Assembly (NCBI GenBank): GCA_018335855.1
Contig: JAGXRM010000010.1
Coordinates: forward strand, 161,778 to 225,777
Origin: Clostridiales bacterium
GTDB lineage: Bacteria > Bacillota > Dethiobacteria > Dethiobacterales > Dethiobacteraceae
DNA: 64,000 nucleotides
Reading direction: 5' to 3'
A program made the translations under genes and the position numbers. Numbering within the stretch: the first letter of the stretch is position 1; each line of letters opens with the position of its first letter. The notes under the pieces are model-generated. The model did no database searches and was not told the DNA's origin. It was given only the letters and a program-made list of their open reading frames with translations. This document shows positions 1-10,550 of this stretch, in pieces.

Positions 1-737
1 TGACTGTAATAGCCCAGTGAGATATCAATAATTGTCCGATTTTCCGTGGAGTCGGCAGACTGGACAAACGCATCTGCAGCCTCAGCAGCGGAAACCGTTT
101 GTATTTCCTGTTCTGTGAATCCCAACGGGACAACTCTATAAAGCCTGACCTCTGCCAAACGCCCATCAACTATTTTAACATCGGTATAGCTAAAGAACAG
201 GGGAAATCCCTGATAGGTTTGCAGGTAGCGATAACGGACAAGCGCACCGGCCCGTTGTACGGTGAGGTCGAATTTTAGGTCATCGGACCAGAGCTTGCGT
301 TCTTTAAGAAACCTCTCTACCAGGAAACGCGAGTCCTCACCGGCAGAAGCCTGGAGCGGCTCGTTCACATAAAGCGTTACGACACCGTTTGTGGCAATTT
401 CCAGTGTCTCTTCACCATATGTATAGCGAATATTACCTGTTTCTGTAAGCATCTGTTCAAACGTAACATCTCCCCAAATGCTTCTTGGCCAGGATGCCGG
501 TTGTTGGGGTAGGCGGGAGACATGAAGAAGAGAAAGACGGGGAATCTGGCGCGGAACGGTCGCCAAAACCTCATACCCTGCCGAAATCAGAACATCCCTG
601 GCCTGCTCAGCTTCTTCATTGGTCAGTACCCCACTGGTTTGTAAATACTGGGGGCTTAGCCATAAACGAAAGCCAAGAAACAGGTTTAGCGATAAAAAAG
701 AGAGAATTAAAATTGTTTTCGCTCTGGATAAGTCCAT
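1..737 (-). CDS. yycI: YycI-like regulatory protein of the WalRK system (partial, 3' end outside window)
   Basis: The frame opens with ATG at 737, preceded by a GGAGGG ribosome-binding site inside the end of yycH, and stays open to the window edge, so the C-terminus is missing. The protein starts MDLSRAKTILIL and has one N-terminal membrane segment (about residues 7-25), then an extracytoplasmic domain. In Bacillus, YycI and YycH are membrane partners that modulate the kinase WalK. Position as the last gene after walR-walK-yycH, plus the single-TM architecture, supports the name; sequence similarity within this family is low, so the call leans partly on context. Confidence 0.8.
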   Translation of the reverse strand, partial: MDLSRAKTILILSFLSLNLFLGFRLWLSPQYLQTSGVLTNEEAEQARDVLISAGYEVLATVPRQIPRLSLLHVSRLPQQPASWPRSIWGDVTFEQMLTETGNIRYTYGEETLEIATNGVVTLYVNEPLQASAGEDSRFLVERFLKERKLWSDDLKFDLTVQRAGALVRYRYLQTYQGFPLFFSYTDVKIVDGRLAEVRLYRVVPLGFTEQEIQTVSAAEAADAFVQSADSTENRTIIDISLGYYS

Positions 738-748
738 TGCCGCCCTCC

Positions 749-2083
749 TCAGTCGAGCCAGGTCACAAACTGACCTGTTAAACCATGGACGATTGCCGTC
801 CTGCCGTCATCAAAAACCAGGGCCCACACAGGTTGGGATACCGTCTGCATGGCAATAGAGTCCCGCAGGTAATAACCGGCATAAACATCAACAAGGGAGG
901 CGTTGAAGCCTTCCTGCTCAAGCTTGTCCATAATAACCGGGACAGTTAACCTCGGGTCAACCATGACGGTTGGTGTATCCGTTTTCTCGCCCAAAATTTT
1001 AACCTGACGGTTGTAGTAAACTACGCCGCGGTCGGAAAAAAGCAATGTAACAGGGGCCCTGCCCCCAATTAGGGGCATGCCGTGCTGTACAGATAAAAAC
1101 GAGACCTGATACGTATACCATTGCCGTCTGTTCCACCCCAGCTTTTCCGCCGGAATAATGCTGTCCAGGTAGATGTGTTCGGGCCAACCACCCAGCAATT
1201 GCAGATACTGAGCTGTCCTGCGCAAAGCGGGAATACGTTCCATAGCCTCGACGCCCGGCTCACTTTTTGGTGACGTATATTCTAATTCACCGTGGTCAAA
1301 AAGTCTTAGTCCCCGTTGTCCGTCTGTATATATAACTGCTCCGTCCCGTTCTTCAATTCTCCTGACCAGAGCAATATCCACAAAAATACTGCGTAAAAGC
1401 TTATCGATATCGAGGTTTTCCTTTTTGAGCATCCGGGGCGCCAACATAAGCGGAACATCCGGTACAAGCAACTCCCGTCCCGGAACTACTGTCAACGGTT
1501 CCCACTCCCTTGCCTCCGTGACAGTATACTGCGGGGCTTCACTAAACACAGCTGATAAACTCTCTGCAAACTCCTGCGGAAGGGGCTGCAGCCCGCTGTG
1601 CAACCAGTTACCACCATCACGGAGCCAGACGACGCCCGGTTCCGTTTCATACCAAAACAGTGTGTCCACAGCCAATTCGGCAAGACGAAAGGAAGAGAAC
1701 CAGATAGAAGGCGGTGTTAAGACAGGGAAGAAAAGCCGTACCTGTACACCTTCCCCTTCTTCCGAGGATTGAACAATTTCTTGCTCTGGGGATGTGGAGA
1801 CTTCCGGTGTTCCGTTTACATGAAACAGGGCGCTTACAACGTCCCAGGCATTATCATATTCTTCATCCCACGGTTGTAGCACCTGCCATTTGCCGCCGAC
1901 GCCGAAATGAAGGGCGGGTCTGAGATATTCAGTCACCGGGCGTAGTTCGCCAAATACCAGCTGTTCGTAAGCCGGAGGAGCGGCAGTCTCCAATGCAGGT
2001 AAGCCAAAAAGAAGTTGGCCAGTTAAAATAATACTGGAAATAACCAAAAGAAAGAGAATAACTGTTTTTACGCGCTCTGGCAT
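749..2083 (-). CDS. yycH: YycH-like regulatory protein of the WalRK system
   Basis: A 444-residue protein with one N-terminal membrane helix (about residues 7-27) and a long extracytoplasmic region, the usual size and layout of YycH. In Bacillus and Staphylococcus, YycH acts with YycI on the extracellular or membrane side of WalK. The start overlaps the end of walK by 16 bases and the stop lies 11 bases before the yycI start, so the genes are one transcriptional unit and probably translationally coupled. The assignment rests on operon position and topology more than on recognisable motifs. Confidence 0.85.
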   Translation of the reverse strand: MPERVKTVILFLLVISSIILTGQLLFGLPALETAAPPAYEQLVFGELRPVTEYLRPALHFGVGGKWQVLQPWDEEYDNAWDVVSALFHVNGTPEVSTSPEQEIVQSSEEGEGVQVRLFFPVLTPPSIWFSSFRLAELAVDTLFWYETEPGVVWLRDGGNWLHSGLQPLPQEFAESLSAVFSEAPQYTVTEAREWEPLTVVPGRELLVPDVPLMLAPRMLKKENLDIDKLLRSIFVDIALVRRIEERDGAVIYTDGQRGLRLFDHGELEYTSPKSEPGVEAMERIPALRRTAQYLQLLGGWPEHIYLDSIIPAEKLGWNRRQWYTYQVSFLSVQHGMPLIGGRAPVTLLFSDRGVVYYNRQVKILGEKTDTPTVMVDPRLTVPVIMDKLEQEGFNASLVDVYAGYYLRDSIAMQTVSQPVWALVFDDGRTAIVHGLTGQFVTWLD

Positions 2084-3885
2084 TGTGTTTTGTCCCCTTC
2101 CCCCACCGGCAGCCTCTTTGGCAGTGAAATGGTTACCTCTGTATCTTTGTCAGCTTCACAGGAAATAACAATAGTCCCGCCGTGGGCCTCCACAATCTCT
2201 CTGGCAATAGCCAGGCCGAGTCCGGTACCGCCAAAATCCCGGGAGCGGGTTTTATCCACAAGGTAAAAGCGTTCAAAGACCCGCTCTGCGTCCTCTGCGG
2301 GAATCCCGATTCCATCATCCGTAACACGGACGACGGCATCCGTACCGATATCCTCCAGGCTGACATGAATTCTACCGTCCGGCGACGTATACTTAAAAGC
2401 GTTTTGCACAACGTTGATTAAGACCTGTTTCATTTTGTCACGGTCAAAACAATGAATTACTGGCTGATCCGGCAAATCCAGAGTGACAAGCCGTTCTTTC
2501 TCCAGAAGTTTAACCTGAAGCTCACCAACTACTTCCAAAACCAATTCATCTAATCTTTGTGCCTCAATCCGCCAGGTGACCTGCTGGTAGTCCAACTGGG
2601 AAAGAACGAGCAGGTCTTTAACCAAACGCACCATTCTTTCTGTTTCTTTTTCCATTGTGTTAAGAAAAGAGAGACACGTTTCAGGCTGGTACATGGCCCC
2701 TTCCAGCAGTGTCTCCGTGTAACTTTTTAACGTGGTTAGCGGTGTCCTTAGCTCATGGGATACATTCGCTACAAACTCCTGCTGAATGCGGATTAGTTCC
2801 CGCTCCTTTGTAACGTCATGAAGAACGATAAGAACGCCGGAAAAAAAGCCGGCAGCACCGGGTGATTCCGGGGTGTGGAAGGGGACATAATTAGCCAGGA
2901 TTAGGGAGTTTTGCGGTTCAAGCTTGAGCTCGCGGCTTTCTTGCCCTCCCGTATGTAATAATCCTGCTAAATCAACGTGGGCAACGAGAAAAGAGAGCAG
3001 TTCTGTGGACGGTTCTTCCCCCTCAGGAATACGCAGTAGCTTGTGAGCTGCGGGATTCAGGTGGAGTATTTGCCCCTCGCGGTTTAACGCAACGATACCA
3101 TCGGTCATATAGTTTAATATTGCTTCCACTTTCCCTTTTTCAGAGGAAATTTCCTGCAGTGTTCCGTCCAGCTGTTGTGAAAGGTAATTAAACATCTCTC
3201 CCAACCGTCCGATTTCATCCTGCGAGCGAACCTTAATCCTCTGGCGGAAGTCGCCGTGGGCAATCTGAGCGGCTTTTGATGTTACTTCCTGAATGGGACC
3301 GGTAATCGTTTTCGCCAAAATAAACCCCAGCAATACCGTAACGCCGATAACGAGCACGGCACCTGTTAATAAGATGTATTGCACTTCGCGGAGGATACTG
3401 TAGATCGGCTCCAGGGAACCGATCAGGTAGACTACGCCCAGCGTTTTTTCTCCGGAGCGTACAGGCAGAGCCAGATATTTAACTCGCTCCCGGGTTTCCG
3501 GATCCATACGGACTTCGTCACTGCGGCTGCCTGTCAACGCCCGGGTGATTTCCTCCTGAATAATACGTTGGCCGCGCAATTCATCCTCCAGGCGGGAAGA
3601 GGAAATGACGCGGCCGAAGGCATCAAGAACCATAATATCAGTAGTCCCTGCATAGCGGGAATATTCTCTGACCAAGCTGTCGATGGTGTCTCCCTCGTCC
3701 CCGGCCACCAAGTATCGCTCCAGGAAGTTGGCAAGGAGAAGCCCCTGCGATTCCAGATTTCGCGAATAGTTGTTGACGTAGTACCGCTCCAGCGACTGGC
3801 TGAGAAAGACGGCAAAAAACTGCATCGCAAACAGGATTAACAGCGAATAGATAAAGACAATCTTCCACTGCACACTTTTAAACAT
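2068..3885 (-). CDS. walK: WalK (VicK/YycG) cell-wall sensor histidine kinase
   Basis: A 605-residue membrane kinase. Layout: TM1 about 8-30, extracytoplasmic Cache-like sensor about 31-168, TM2 about 169-191, HAMP about 190-243, PAS about 250-360, HisKA with the phosphoacceptor H377 in SHELRTPLT, and an HATPase domain about 470-592 with N495, the DDGIGIP box and the GGTGLGLAI box. This is the WalK architecture of low-GC Gram-positives. It overlaps walR by 8 bases. WalRK controls cell-wall hydrolases; the M23 peptidases nearby are the kind of gene it regulates, but no WalR site was demonstrated here. Confidence 0.95.
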   Translation of the reverse strand: MFKSVQWKIVFIYSLLILFAMQFFAVFLSQSLERYYVNNYSRNLESQGLLLANFLERYLVAGDEGDTIDSLVREYSRYAGTTDIMVLDAFGRVISSSRLEDELRGQRIIQEEITRALTGSRSDEVRMDPETRERVKYLALPVRSGEKTLGVVYLIGSLEPIYSILREVQYILLTGAVLVIGVTVLLGFILAKTITGPIQEVTSKAAQIAHGDFRQRIKVRSQDEIGRLGEMFNYLSQQLDGTLQEISSEKGKVEAILNYMTDGIVALNREGQILHLNPAAHKLLRIPEGEEPSTELLSFLVAHVDLAGLLHTGGQESRELKLEPQNSLILANYVPFHTPESPGAAGFFSGVLIVLHDVTKERELIRIQQEFVANVSHELRTPLTTLKSYTETLLEGAMYQPETCLSFLNTMEKETERMVRLVKDLLVLSQLDYQQVTWRIEAQRLDELVLEVVGELQVKLLEKERLVTLDLPDQPVIHCFDRDKMKQVLINVVQNAFKYTSPDGRIHVSLEDIGTDAVVRVTDDGIGIPAEDAERVFERFYLVDKTRSRDFGGTGLGLAIAREIVEAHGGTIVISCEADKDTEVTISLPKRLPVGEGDKTQCQSA

Positions 3886-4573
3886 GGCTTTTTCTCCTGA
3901 AAAAATATCCTGCCCCCCGTTTTGTTACGATGTACCGGGGCTGACTTGGATTGGGTTCAATTTTTTCACGCAGCCGGCGGATTGTTACATCCACCGTACG
4001 TTCATCACCGTAGAAATCATAACCCCAGACTTCCTCCAGCAGTTTTTCTCTGCTGATTACGAAGCCGGCATGACGCAGCAAATATACAAGGAGCAAATAT
4101 TCTCTGTAGGTCAGGTCTATACTCGTTCCCTCTTTTGTCAGTTCCATCCGGCCTGTATCTAAAACAAGATCCTGACAAGCCAGCTTTTCTCCTACTGGAT
4201 CACTGGTTTGGGAACGGCGAAGCTGTGCTTTAACGCGGGCAACCACTTCCCTGGCAGAAAAAGGTTTGGTTACATAGTCGTCTGCGCCCAGTTCCAGACC
4301 CAGCACTTTATCGAGTTCCGTGTCTTTTGCTGTGAGCATAATAATGGGTACATTGTCGACCCGGCGGATTTCGCCGCAAACGGCAAACCCGTCCTTCTTG
4401 GGCAACATCACGTCCAGCAGAACTAAATCGGGCTTCTCACTGTGCAGTAGCCGTAGCGCTTCATCACCATCAAAGGCCAGAACAACGGCAAAGCCTTCCT
4501 GCTCCAGATTATAGCGCAGGATTTCAGCAATCGGCTTTTCATCATCGACAACAAGAATTTTCCCCCGAGTCAC
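3878..4573 (-). CDS. walR: WalR (YycF) OmpR-family response regulator
   Basis: A 231-residue regulator from the GTG at 4573. That start lies six bases after a GAGGT ribosome-binding site, whereas the upstream in-frame GTG at 4579 abuts it. The receiver domain shows the acidic pair in VVDDEKP, phosphorylation site D54 in LLLDVMLP and K103 in VTKPFSA. A C-terminal winged-helix DNA-binding domain follows ([21 protein letters not shown]). It is cognate to the kinase encoded immediately downstream, and the set walR-walK-yycH-yycI is the essential cell-wall homeostasis operon of Firmicutes. Confidence 0.96.
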   Translation of the reverse strand: MTRGKILVVDDEKPIAEILRYNLEQEGFAVVLAFDGDEALRLLHSEKPDLVLLDVMLPKKDGFAVCGEIRRVDNVPIIMLTAKDTELDKVLGLELGADDYVTKPFSAREVVARVKAQLRRSQTSDPVGEKLACQDLVLDTGRMELTKEGTSIDLTYREYLLLVYLLRHAGFVISREKLLEEVWGYDFYGDERTVDVTIRRLREKIEPNPSQPRYIVTKRGAGYFFRRKSHV

Positions 4574-4620
4574 CGCCACACCTCAATTGCAAGTTTTCAT
4601 ACGTATTCTCCGACAGCAGC

Positions 4621-5502
4621 TTATTTCCTGCTTTTTGTTGCAGACCAGCGTCCATTGTGCCTGATCCACTGCTCCCAATTTTGCACCATATTTATCTTAT
4701 CTACCCCGTAAACATCTTGGAGCGCCTGGTAAAACGGACTTCCCTCAGCAAGGCGATCGATTAAAGTATTAATCCCCTCCATGCCCTGCAATTCTTCCAG
4801 ATATGAAACCATACTGAGAGCCTGCCTATATGCCAGAGCCTGGTTAGGAAGGCTGTCAAATGAACTGTCCATTTCCTTCAGGCTGTATAGCGGGTTTTTT
4901 AAAGAGCTGCCGTTCTCTAACCATTCATAGCTCAGTATGTTATATTCCATAAGCTGCGCCAATCCTTCACTGAACCAACGGGTGTAATTCCCTCCGGTGC
5001 GTATATCAAGAACGTAATGGGTATATTCGTGGACCAGAGGCCCCTGGCGGGTAAAAACAATTGCCCGTTCGCTTTCATCCACCCAATCCCAGGCATCAGG
5101 AGAGAGGACTTTTACTGTTTCTGCCAGGTACACTCCCAGTGCTCCCGTTCCTTCCCCCCAACCGAAAACCTCCCGGAAAAGTTCCTGTTCCGGGATAATA
5201 ACCAACCAGGGCTTACCCGGACCCTGAAGGTGTGGCAGCTCTTTGGCGACCAGTTGCGCGGCTTTGTCGGCTTCCGCAGCCACCCATAAAGCTGTCTGTC
5301 CTTCTCCGGAAGGGTAGCGCACATGAAAAGTATCACCCTCTAAAGACGGCCAGTCCCGGTAATAACGCCGGACAGACATCTGGGTAACACCAAAAGGCAC
5401 TCCAAAATAGTTAATAAAAAAAAGTCCTCCTGTCAGGGAAAAGAAGAGGACAGCCAAGGCGGCAAGGAAAATGATTTTTTTATTCGTACATACTCTACCC
5501 AC
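4621..5502 (-). CDS. Membrane-anchored MA-like gluzincin metallopeptidase
   Basis: A protein of about 293 residues. The GTG at 5502 is preferred over the ATG at 5523 because a GGAGGG site sits seven bases upstream of it. It has an N-terminal membrane anchor or uncleaved signal (about residues 9-30), then an extracytoplasmic domain with the zinc motif HEYTH and a downstream SEGLAQ glutamate, the arrangement of peptidase MA-type gluzincins. It lies 47 bases upstream of walR in the same direction, so it may be transcribed with the WalRK operon. Substrate unknown; a role at the cell surface is inferred from topology and context. Confidence 0.8.
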   Translation of the reverse strand: MGRVCTNKKIIFLAALAVLFFSLTGGLFFINYFGVPFGVTQMSVRRYYRDWPSLEGDTFHVRYPSGEGQTALWVAAEADKAAQLVAKELPHLQGPGKPWLVIIPEQELFREVFGWGEGTGALGVYLAETVKVLSPDAWDWVDESERAIVFTRQGPLVHEYTHYVLDIRTGGNYTRWFSEGLAQLMEYNILSYEWLENGSSLKNPLYSLKEMDSSFDSLPNQALAYRQALSMVSYLEELQGMEGINTLIDRLAEGSPFYQALQDVYGVDKINMVQNWEQWIRHNGRWSATKSRK

Positions 5503-5591
5503 GGCACTCCCTCCCCCTTCCATGATACCAGCTATGATTCATGAACGCACTGGAAATGAGTTACAAATAGCCGGAATTTAGAACACGGTCC

Positions 5592-5741
5592 GGGGTCAGG
5601 CTTAACATTTGACTTAATCGCGGGCTTCTTGGGGTCAGGCTTAACATTTGATCTAACTATTTCTTGACCATATAGCTTGCAGTTAGATCAAATGTTAAGC
5701 CTGACCCCTGTTTAGCTACGTCAAATGTTAAGCCTGACCCC
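5592..5741. repeat. REP-like block: four copies of a GGGGTCAGGCTTAACATTTG repeat, two in each orientation
   Basis: Copies lie at 5592-5612 and 5631-5651 in forward orientation and at 5688-5708 and 5721-5741 in inverted orientation. All four are identical over 21 bases. The two inner copies extend to 28-base inverted arms (5631-5658 and 5681-5708) around a 22-base loop, giving a nested palindrome. Very similar GGGGTCAGGC repeats flank REP-associated Y1 (HUH) transposases in many bacteria; no transposase is encoded here. It is therefore most likely a non-autonomous REP/MITE-like insertion between the peptidase genes. Confidence 0.8.
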
Positions 5742-5746
5742 GCGGT

Positions 5747-5779
5747 AGCAAAAAAATAACGTGGGGTTACCACGTCATT
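5747..5779 (-). terminator. Rho-independent terminator (minus)
   Basis: Inverted repeat 5755-5764/5770-5779 (ten pairs, one mismatch) followed on the minus strand by a run of T (5748-5754). It could be a second terminator for the M23 peptidase transcript. Confidence 0.6.
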
Positions 5780-5889
5780 AAAGAAAATATATTAAGAGGG
5801 GGTCAAACTTAATTTCATTATACCGATAGAATATTACAGCCACATTACAGTGAAGTTATTTTTATATGACAGAGTCTGAACATATGAAA

Positions 5890-5913
5890 GCCCGGGCTGC
5901 TCGCAGCCCGGGC
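5890..5913 (-). terminator. GC-rich hairpin after M23 peptidase gene
   Basis: Perfect ten-base stem (5890-5899/5904-5913) with a four-base loop, starting 17 bases beyond the stop codon of the minus-strand M23 gene. The following T-run is short, so this is a weak intrinsic terminator or an mRNA 3'-end stabiliser. Confidence 0.6.
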
Positions 5914-5929
5914 CAGAATTTCGTGATTA

Positions 5930-7315
5930 CTAGAAAAAGTTAAGAGGGTTAACGTTGGAGCCGTTGCGCAAAACTTCAAAGTGTAAGTGCGGCCCGGTGG
6001 AATTTCCTGTGCTGCCGACACGGGCAATCTGGGAACCTTTGCTTACTTTCTGGCCCACAGATACCAGGATGGATGAATTGTGAGCGTACTTGGTGGCGTA
6101 GCCATTGCCGTGGTCGATAGATATCAGGTTGCCGTAGGCACCGCCCCAACCGGCAAATGTAACAGTCCCGGAATCGGCGGCCAGTACTGCTGTACCTGAA
6201 GAAGAACCGATATCCACTCCATAATGGAAGCGGGATCCACGCATACCGTAGCGGGATGTAATTCTTCCGCCTCCGGATACCGGCCAGAGAAAACGTCCGG
6301 TGCCGGCGACGGGAGCTGCTGCTGTTCCCCTGGCAACAACTTGGGTCTGAGGTTCTTCAATGATTACTTCGCCGAGAATTTCCCTTTGAACCTCACTGCC
6401 GTTTGTCTGCGTAATACGGTATGTAACTTCTTTATATCCGTACTTACCCGGGGTAATAACTTTTGTAGCGCCCTTATACATTTTACTGTCATTTTGATAT
6501 TTTGTTTCAAAAGGAATTCTCTGCGTGAGCATAACTTCTTCTGTTACAGAGACACTTACGAACGGGTCTGCAACTACAAGGTTCAGTTCTTCTCCCGGCT
6601 GCAGACGATCTGAATCGCCCAGTTGAGGATTGGCCTGTTGAATTTGGCCCACTGTCATATTGTTACTTCTGGCGATGGTCCAGAGAGAATCGCCACGGGA
6701 AACCAGATACGTTTCACTCCGGTCGGTACCACGACGCAGGATGTCTGCCGCTTTATCAGCACTGTATAATGCATCGGGGTCAACCAGTGTCAGCCGGGCT
6801 TCTACCTGATCGTTGAGTACTACGGCCTGGATTACAGAATTATCTTTGCCGCTGACGTAGGCACCTTTTAGTTCTTCAATGACCCTGTCATAGTCTTCAA
6901 TGGCCCGAACAGCCAGCGTTGGCTTGTCGTTCACTATGATAACATACGCATAAACGTCATATTCTAATTCACGGCGCAACTGATCCTTAACCGTCCATTC
7001 ATCGGGCTGGATACCGGGGCGCTGTTCCCGTTCCACCCGTACTTCCTGCAGGGGCTTTACTGGCAATCCATAACGTTCTGCTTCTTGCTCATGAAGTGCA
7101 TCTACATATTCTAAGATTTCCGCTTCGTTAGGAACGAAGCCGATTTCCTCATTATCCAAATAAACCACGTATGTATAGGAGCCCGCGTGCGCATTCATTC
7201 CTGCCGCTGCAGCCAAAACCGCCACAATAATAAGCAGAGCGCCTATCCTTGTACTATACTTGCGAAGATACCCTAAAACTACATGCATTCTTGCCAATAA
7301 TATTTCTTTTGTCAT
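5930..7315 (-). CDS. LysM-G5-M23 peptidoglycan endopeptidase
   Basis: A 461-residue cell-wall protein starting at ATG 7315 (GAGGTG five bases upstream; an upstream in-frame ATG at 7396 has no such site). Layout: membrane anchor about 20-45, an uncharacterised N-terminal domain, LysM about 205-255 (SRGDSLWTIARSNNMTVGQI), G5 about 257-335, and a C-terminal M23 (LytM) domain with HYGVDIG and HLHFE zinc-binding motifs. M23 enzymes cleave peptide cross-links; LysM binds glycan. It stands alone between the tRNAs and the REP block, and is a plausible WalRK target, though no binding site is shown. Confidence 0.92.
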   Translation of the reverse strand: MTKEILLARMHVVLGYLRKYSTRIGALLIIVAVLAAAAGMNAHAGSYTYVVYLDNEEIGFVPNEAEILEYVDALHEQEAERYGLPVKPLQEVRVEREQRPGIQPDEWTVKDQLRRELEYDVYAYVIIVNDKPTLAVRAIEDYDRVIEELKGAYVSGKDNSVIQAVVLNDQVEARLTLVDPDALYSADKAADILRRGTDRSETYLVSRGDSLWTIARSNNMTVGQIQQANPQLGDSDRLQPGEELNLVVADPFVSVSVTEEVMLTQRIPFETKYQNDSKMYKGATKVITPGKYGYKEVTYRITQTNGSEVQREILGEVIIEEPQTQVVARGTAAAPVAGTGRFLWPVSGGGRITSRYGMRGSRFHYGVDIGSSSGTAVLAADSGTVTFAGWGGAYGNLISIDHGNGYATKYAHNSSILVSVGQKVSKGSQIARVGSTGNSTGPHLHFEVLRNGSNVNPLNFF

Positions 7316-7430
7316 AAAACACCTCATAAGTCCCGGCAAAGAATAATTCCGGTTTTTCTTTAGTGCATACGTATAATTCGGCAAGTTTTCAGTCAATTCC
7401 TGCTAAACATTAATAAAATATTAAGTTTTC

Positions 7431-7462
7431 TTAAAAAAATTAAGAGACCATAATGGTCTCTT
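7431..7462 (-). terminator. Terminator of the tRNA-Lys/tRNA-Glu transcript
   Basis: Perfect nine-base stem 7442-7450/7454-7462 followed on the minus strand by a T-run (7433-7439), just downstream of tRNA-Glu. Confidence 0.85.
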
Positions 7463-7470
7463 AGATTTTT

Positions 7471-7545
7471 TGGTGACCCCTGGGGGAATCGAACCCCCGT
7501 TAACGGCGTGAAAGGCCGCTGTCTTGACCGCTTGACCAAGGGGCC
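7471..7545 (-). tRNA. tRNA-Glu (UUC anticodon)
   Basis: A 75-base cloverleaf on the minus strand. The anticodon loop reads CUUUCAC (anticodon UUC, Glu), the T-arm contains GGTTCGATTCC, and the acceptor stem pairs GGCCCCT with AGGGGTC. The 3' CCA is encoded. It lies five bases downstream of tRNA-Lys and shares its promoter and terminator. Confidence 0.95.
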
Positions 7546-7550
7546 TGAAT

Positions 7551-7626
7551 TGGTGAGCCATGATGGACTCGAACCATCGACACCCTGATTAAAAGTCAGG
7601 TGCTCTACCGACTGAGCTAATGGCCC
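7551..7626 (-). tRNA. tRNA-Lys (UUU anticodon)
   Basis: A 76-base cloverleaf on the minus strand with anticodon loop CUUUUAA (anticodon UUU, Lys), D-arm TAGCTCAGTCGGTAGAGCA, T-arm GGTTCGAGTCC and encoded CCA. It is the first gene of a two-tRNA unit. Confidence 0.95.
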
Positions 7627-7646
7627 ACGTTACCCTACGGGTTTAT

Positions 7647-7675
7647 ATGTTACTATAACTAATACTCTTTGTCAA
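7647..7675 (-). promoter_or_regulatory. Sigma-A-type promoter for the tRNA pair
   Basis: On the minus strand TTGACA (7670-7675) and TAACAT (7647-7652) are separated by 17 bases, about 20 bases before the 5' end of tRNA-Lys. Confidence 0.65.
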
Positions 7676-7694
7676 CGACCAATACTAGGTTTTT

Positions 7695-9008
<1,314 letters not shown>

Positions 9009-9180
9009 TTATGGCGAAATAATAGCACAATACTGTTCACCTATGGATATAGTATCCCCAGTCAAAAAAACAACTCAAACAGAATTTTCATTCCATTCGA
9101 GTTTTACTACGTTTATACCCACACCTTTTTTAGATAGTCAATGTTTACCAAGGGTAGTTTAGCAGACTAAAGCGTTTTTG

Positions 9181-10536
9181 TCAAGCCAGACGCTGACTTT
9201 CCTGGCCGTGGTCACGGGCGATACTGAGAAACTTATTATGACTTTCCTTAAAGTATAACTGGATGCTACCTACAGGGCCGTTACGCTGCTTGGCAATAAT
9301 AATGTCCGTCTCGTGCCGGCTCTCCGTATCCTGGTTGTAATACCCTTCACGGTAGATAAACGCGACAATGTCAGCGTTGGCCTCTATGCCCCCTGACTCC
9401 AGCAAATCACTGAGAATAGGGCGCTTTTTTTCTCGTTGCTCCACTGCCCGGGAAAGCTGTGACAAAGCAATAACAGGCACTTCCAACTCCTTGGCCAAAG
9501 CTTTGAGCGAACGGGATATTCCGGAGATTTCCTGCTGACGGTTTTCACTGCGCTCACTGCCGCGCATTAACTGCAGATAATCAACAAAGACTGCGGCTAG
9601 TCCGTGCTCTGCTTTAAGACGGCGTGCTTTAGCGCGCATTTCCATAATGGAAATCGATGCGGTATCATCAATAAAGAGCGGTGCTTCGGCCAACGGCCCG
9701 GCAGCCCGTGTCAGCTTTGGGTAATCTTCATCAGAAAGGTATCCCCGACGCAGACGCTGGGCATCAATGTTTGCCTGGGCAACGAGCATTCGCTGAACCA
9801 ACTGTTCTTTGGACATTTCCAGAGAAAAAACGGCAACGGGCAGCTTTTCATTGACCGCGATATGCTGGGCAATGTTTAACGCCAGTGTTGTCTTACCCAT
9901 ACTGGGACGGGCGGCAATAATGATTAAATCAGAATTCTGGAAACCGCTGGTGATGTTATCCAGGTCGGGGAACCCGGTTGGTATTCCGGTTACTCCTCCT
10001 TTGTTCCCCCAAAGCTTATCGATTCGCTCAAAAGCGCTTTTTAAGATATCTTTCATGCTGGAAAAGCCCTGCGGATTAGAACGTTGAGATACTTCAAAAA
10101 TGGCTTTTTCCGCTTCATCCAGAATTTCGTCCACATTATCCGCCGCTTCAAAACTGCGGGTTACAATACGGGTCGCAGCATTAATCATGGAGCGCAGCAC
10201 GGCCTTATCCCGAACGATACGGGCATAATAGGCCACATTGGCAGCGGTTGGAACAATGTTGGCCAACGTAGTCAGGTAAGACATACCGCCGATGCTTTCC
10301 AGTTGGTTATGCCGGCCAAGCTCTTCGACCAGAGTAACGAGATCAACCGGTTCAGCCCGCTCTGAGAGTGCTGTCATGGCGGAAAATATTTTTTGGTGGC
10401 CATCCCGATAGAAGTCTGCGGCGCGCAGGTACTCAGCCGCAGCAATAATTGCATCTTTGTTAATCAGCATAGAGCCGAGCACAGACTGCTCCGCTTCAAT
10501 ATTTTGGGGGGGGATTCGCTCTAAACTCCCGGTCAT
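9181..10536 (-). CDS. dnaB: Replicative DNA helicase DnaB
   Basis: A 451-residue ring helicase (the protein called DnaC in Bacillus subtilis). The N-terminal DnaB domain is at about 10-110. The RecA-like C-terminal domain carries the Walker A motif ARPSMGKTT (about 209-217), Walker B LAAVFVDYLQLM, and the SRAVEQR segment. It unwinds DNA at the fork and binds primase. The gene follows lonC by 14 bases and forms the end of the rplI-lonC-dnaB cluster. Start ATG 10536 has a GAGGTG site. Confidence 0.98.
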   Translation of the reverse strand: MTGSLERIPPQNIEAEQSVLGSMLINKDAIIAAAEYLRAADFYRDGHQKIFSAMTALSERAEPVDLVTLVEELGRHNQLESIGGMSYLTTLANIVPTAANVAYYARIVRDKAVLRSMINAATRIVTRSFEAADNVDEILDEAEKAIFEVSQRSNPQGFSSMKDILKSAFERIDKLWGNKGGVTGIPTGFPDLDNITSGFQNSDLIIIAARPSMGKTTLALNIAQHIAVNEKLPVAVFSLEMSKEQLVQRMLVAQANIDAQRLRRGYLSDEDYPKLTRAAGPLAEAPLFIDDTASISIMEMRAKARRLKAEHGLAAVFVDYLQLMRGSERSENRQQEISGISRSLKALAKELEVPVIALSQLSRAVEQREKKRPILSDLLESGGIEANADIVAFIYREGYYNQDTESRHETDIIIAKQRNGPVGSIQLYFKESHNKFLSIARDHGQESQRLA

Positions 10537-10550
10537 CGGAACACCTCATT

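Larger units (their letters stand above)
5524..5929. other. Gene-free stretch with inverted repeats and two terminators
   Basis: No coding frame of note. The interval holds four copies of a 21-base repeat (5592-5741), a minus-strand hairpin with T-run (5747-5779) and a GC-rich hairpin just after the M23 gene (5890-5913). The rest shows nothing recognisable. Confidence 0.7.

Noticed and set aside
2250..2262. DnaA box TTATCCACA inside walK
   Set aside because: A single isolated copy in coding sequence, not part of a cluster; expected by chance.
3379..3840. Long plus-strand frame opposite walK
   Set aside because: It lies wholly antisense to a well-supported kinase gene, has no ribosome-binding site or family features.
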